This document shows positions 13,641 to 15,195 of a stretch of DNA of 15,195 bases, piece after piece. The DNA lies in the NCBI GenBank assembly GCA_016786965.1, contig JAEUVL010000265.1, forward strand, positions 1-15,195. The letters are read 5' to 3'. Numbering within the stretch: the first letter of the stretch is position 1; each line of letters opens with the position of its first letter. The position numbers and the translations under genes were made by a program. The notes beneath the pieces are model-generated. The model searched no databases and had not been told where the DNA came from. It worked only from the letters and a program-made list of their open reading frames with translations. The stretch comes from Chitinophagaceae bacterium. Its GTDB lineage: Bacteria; Bacteroidota; Bacteroidia; Chitinophagales; Chitinophagaceae.

Positions 13641-14468
13641 CTACGGGTCTATCATCTGAAACCCATCAGCATCTTTCAAAAAAGGAAGCTTCTCCCGCAC
13701 CGCCTGCAAATGCGTTCTATCCAGGGTTATTGTAAAAATGTCCTCTGCATCTTTCTTTGTGTACAACACTTCCCCCAATGGATCTATCACCATGCTCTCA
13801 CCGCTATAGTAAATATCATTACCATCTGTTCCCACCCTGTTCACCCCTACTACATAGCATTGGTTTTCGATAGCCCTTGCCTGTAGCAAAGTTTTCCACG
13901 CATGGCTTCTTCTTTCCGGCCAGTTAGCCACATATATCAGTATATCATACTCCGCTTCTTCCAGGAAGGGAGACTGTCTTGCCCATACCGGGAAACGCAG
14001 GTCGTAGCAAACGAGCAGATTTATCTTCCATCCCTTTACAGATGCTATTAATCGCTTGGAGCCCGCAGAAAAATGCTCATCTTCCCCGGCATAGGCAAAG
14101 CGGTGCCTTTTATCATAAACTCCATACTGACCGTTCGGCAACATCCAGATAAGTCGGTTATAGTATGGGGGTGCGATAGACTCTGCCTCACCCAGTACCA
14201 TCTGCTGGTCCTCAATAATAACACTACCGGTAAGAACGATCCTCTTTTCGGCAGCTATTCTTTTCATCCACTGCACCGTTTCACCATCCATGGTTTCTGC
14301 CAGTTGCCTTGGTTTCATACTAAAGCCGGTGGTGAACATTTCAGGCAGCACCACAACTTCTGTTCCTTTTTTTATACTGCTGATCTTTTCTTCCAGCATC
14401 TGCAGGTTAGCGGCTTTATTTTCCCAGTTGAGGTTCGTCTGTATAAGAGTGATAGAGAGGTTTGACAT
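13641..14468 (-). CDS. Carbon-nitrogen hydrolase (YafV/omega-amidase-type nitrilase superfamily)
   Basis: 275 aa. The nitrilase triad is visible: Glu43 in VVVLPEMFTTGFS, Lys120 in YDKRHRFAYAGE, and Cys154 in INLLVCYDLRFPVW. ANWPERRSHAWKTLLQARAIENQCYVVGVNRVG (181-213) and YYSGESMVIDPLGE match the YafV/Nit2 branch that deamidates alpha-ketoglutaramate or similar omega-amides, a step of metabolite repair and methionine salvage. About ten extra residues (LGEAESIAPP) sit before the YYNRLIWMLPNG strand. No signal peptide, so cytoplasmic. It starts 49 bp beyond the end of the upstream gene's terminator and so is probably transcribed on its own. The 82-bp convergent gap to the S41 gene (13559-13640) shows no strong terminator, only a 5-bp AGTTG/CAACT stem. 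Confidence 0.93.
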   Translation of the reverse strand: MSNLSITLIQTNLNWENKAANLQMLEEKISSIKKGTEVVVLPEMFTTGFSMKPRQLAETMDGETVQWMKRIAAEKRIVLTGSVIIEDQQMVLGEAESIAPPYYNRLIWMLPNGQYGVYDKRHRFAYAGEDEHFSAGSKRLIASVKGWKINLLVCYDLRFPVWARQSPFLEEAEYDILIYVANWPERRSHAWKTLLQARAIENQCYVVGVNRVGTDGNDIYYSGESMVIDPLGEVLYTKKDAEDIFTITLDRTHLQAVREKLPFLKDADGFQMIDP

Positions 14469-14517
14469 ACTTATTTTAATACGATAAAATTACTTTTATT
14501 TTCTTAGCGTATGCCAT

Positions 14518-14546
14518 AAAAAAAGCAGCCCCCGGAAGAGGGCCGC
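14518..14546 (-). terminator. Rho-independent terminator of the PorP/SprF-like gene
   Basis: Read leftward, GCGGCCCTC (14546-14538), loop TTCC and GGGGGCTGC (14533-14525) form a 9-bp GC-rich stem with two G-U pairs. It is followed at once by seven T's (14524-14518). It lies about 40 nt after the stop of the PorP/SprF-like gene and before the nitrilase-family gene. No T-run follows on the other strand, so it works leftward only. Confidence 0.9.
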
Positions 14547-14585
14547 CGTCATTTAACCATTAACCATTGTGCTTTTAAACCAACT

Positions 14586-15195
14586 TTACTTCGAAAGATT
14601 GTAGCGCAGCAGCATCTCATGCGCATTTGCGCCCTTATCAAATACACTCAGCGGCGTTTGATAAATATCGAATGCATAGCCGACAGTAAATTTCTTATTG
14701 ATATGCAGGCCAGCCGACAGCATAAAGCTCTGCTTGGCCCGAAGGGAAAGTCCCCAGAAGAATAATTCTTTATGTTCCACTCTTACGCCACCCTGAAATT
14801 CTGTTGGTGCATTGGGTAGATAAATGACCAGAAAATTAGGTGTGATGGTGGTGGACTCGTCCACGTCCCATTTATAAGAACCATGAAAGAAATAGTGGCG
14901 GTATAGCCGGGCTGATTCATTGGGACTCAGGTTGCCGGTATAAAAATCCAGTTTGGATTGCACCAGGTTTGAAACTGAAGCACCAAGTTGTAACTTTTTA
15001 CCTGTATAAGAAATACCAAATCCCGCATCGAATACAAACCGGTTTTCGCTGGTTCCAATAGCCGGATCTGCACCCAGGGTAGCAGTCAGCTTTGCCCTGT
15101 CTAATGAATATTGCTGTCCTCTTGCTTCAATACCAATAGAAAACTTGCCATCATTTGCCATGGGGATATGCTTCGCAAAAGCAAGTTGCACACCT
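14586..15195 (-). CDS. PorP/SprF-family type IX secretion system membrane protein (5' part beyond window)
   Basis: The frame runs open to the window edge, so only the C-terminal 202-203 residues are seen. A GTG at 15191 is an internal Val (GVQLAFAKHIPM), not a start. Repeated amphipathic strands (GKFSIGIEARGQQYSL, RFVFDAGFGISYTGKKLQLGASVSNL, TITPNFLVIY, EFQGGVRVEH, WGLSLRAKQSFMLSAGLHINKKFTVGYAFDIY) and the ending HEMLLRYNLSK match the barrel of PorP/SprF proteins. These end in a typical SHEIML-type strand. Family members are outer-membrane components of the type IX secretion and gliding apparatus. They often lie next to genes for very large surface adhesins, which would be beyond 15195. A strong terminator follows 40 nt downstream, so this is the last gene of its operon. 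Confidence 0.88.
   Translation of the reverse strand, partial: GVQLAFAKHIPMANDGKFSIGIEARGQQYSLDRAKLTATLGADPAIGTSENRFVFDAGFGISYTGKKLQLGASVSNLVQSKLDFYTGNLSPNESARLYRHYFFHGSYKWDVDESTTITPNFLVIYLPNAPTEFQGGVRVEHKELFFWGLSLRAKQSFMLSAGLHINKKFTVGYAFDIYQTPLSVFDKGANAHEMLLRYNLSK

Noticed and set aside
14554..14567. Tandem TAACCAT repeat
   Set aside because: Only two copies of seven bases in an A/T-rich spacer next to a terminator; too short to call a repeat element.
15189..15191. GTG as a start for the PorP/SprF-like gene
   Set aside because: The frame continues open to the window edge with matching sequence (GVQL), so this is an internal valine of a truncated gene.
1..15195. CRISPR array, tRNA, rRNA, insertion sequence or phage genes
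   Set aside because: No regularly spaced repeats, tRNA cloverleaf pattern, transposase, integrase or phage structural gene was recognised on either strand.

Overview
The window reads as chromosomal DNA of a Bacteroidota bacterium, most likely a Chitinophagaceae-type member. This rests on three things: a PorP/SprF-type protein (known almost only from the Bacteroidota type IX secretion/gliding machinery), start codons without Shine-Dalgarno sequences but with A/T-rich leaders, and a promoter-like TAnnTTTG box. The family assignment is an inference from gene content. I see no RNA genes, CRISPR array, insertion sequence, prophage gene or integration site, and no untranslated gap longer than about 150 bp.

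Left block (1-4579). A divergent locus starts at about 2302-2406. Leftward run a secreted two-domain enzyme (DJ-1/PfpI domain fused to an alpha/beta hydrolase) and, 1 bp behind it, a DUF481-like outer-membrane beta-barrel cut by the window edge. Rightward run a cysteine-free HxlR-type regulator, an overlapping M23 lipoprotein peptidase, the vitamin B3 transporter PnuC (probable TTG start) and an overlapping NadR-type ribosylnicotinamide kinase. The 105-bp divergent spacer holds two perfect inverted repeats, one beside each start codon. A third perfect 14-bp inverted repeat lies inside the first codons of the DUF481-like gene. PnuC plus kinase form a clear uptake-and-trapping pair for NAD precursor salvage.

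Middle block (4586-9887, all leftward). A LysE-family exporter is followed by an MtgA-type peptidoglycan glycosyltransferase with an unusual three-segment membrane anchor. Then come a bacterial GH3-family acyl-acid amido synthetase-like protein and a large GT2 glycosyltransferase whose C-terminal half looks like a polyprenyl-phosphate sugar phosphotransferase that lost its catalytic core.

Right block (9997-15195). Rightward genes encode an inositol-monophosphatase family enzyme, thiamine-monophosphate kinase ThiL and a lipoprotein S41 peptidase. Convergent to them are a YafV/omega-amidase-type carbon-nitrogen hydrolase and the C-terminal part of the PorP/SprF-like protein, which ends in a clean rho-independent terminator.

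Most of the window is housekeeping and cell-envelope metabolism. I found no defence system or mobile cassette. The least ordinary parts are the divergent HxlR/DJ-1-hydrolase locus with its three palindromes, the GT2/phosphotransferase-scaffold fusion and the bacterial GH3 protein.
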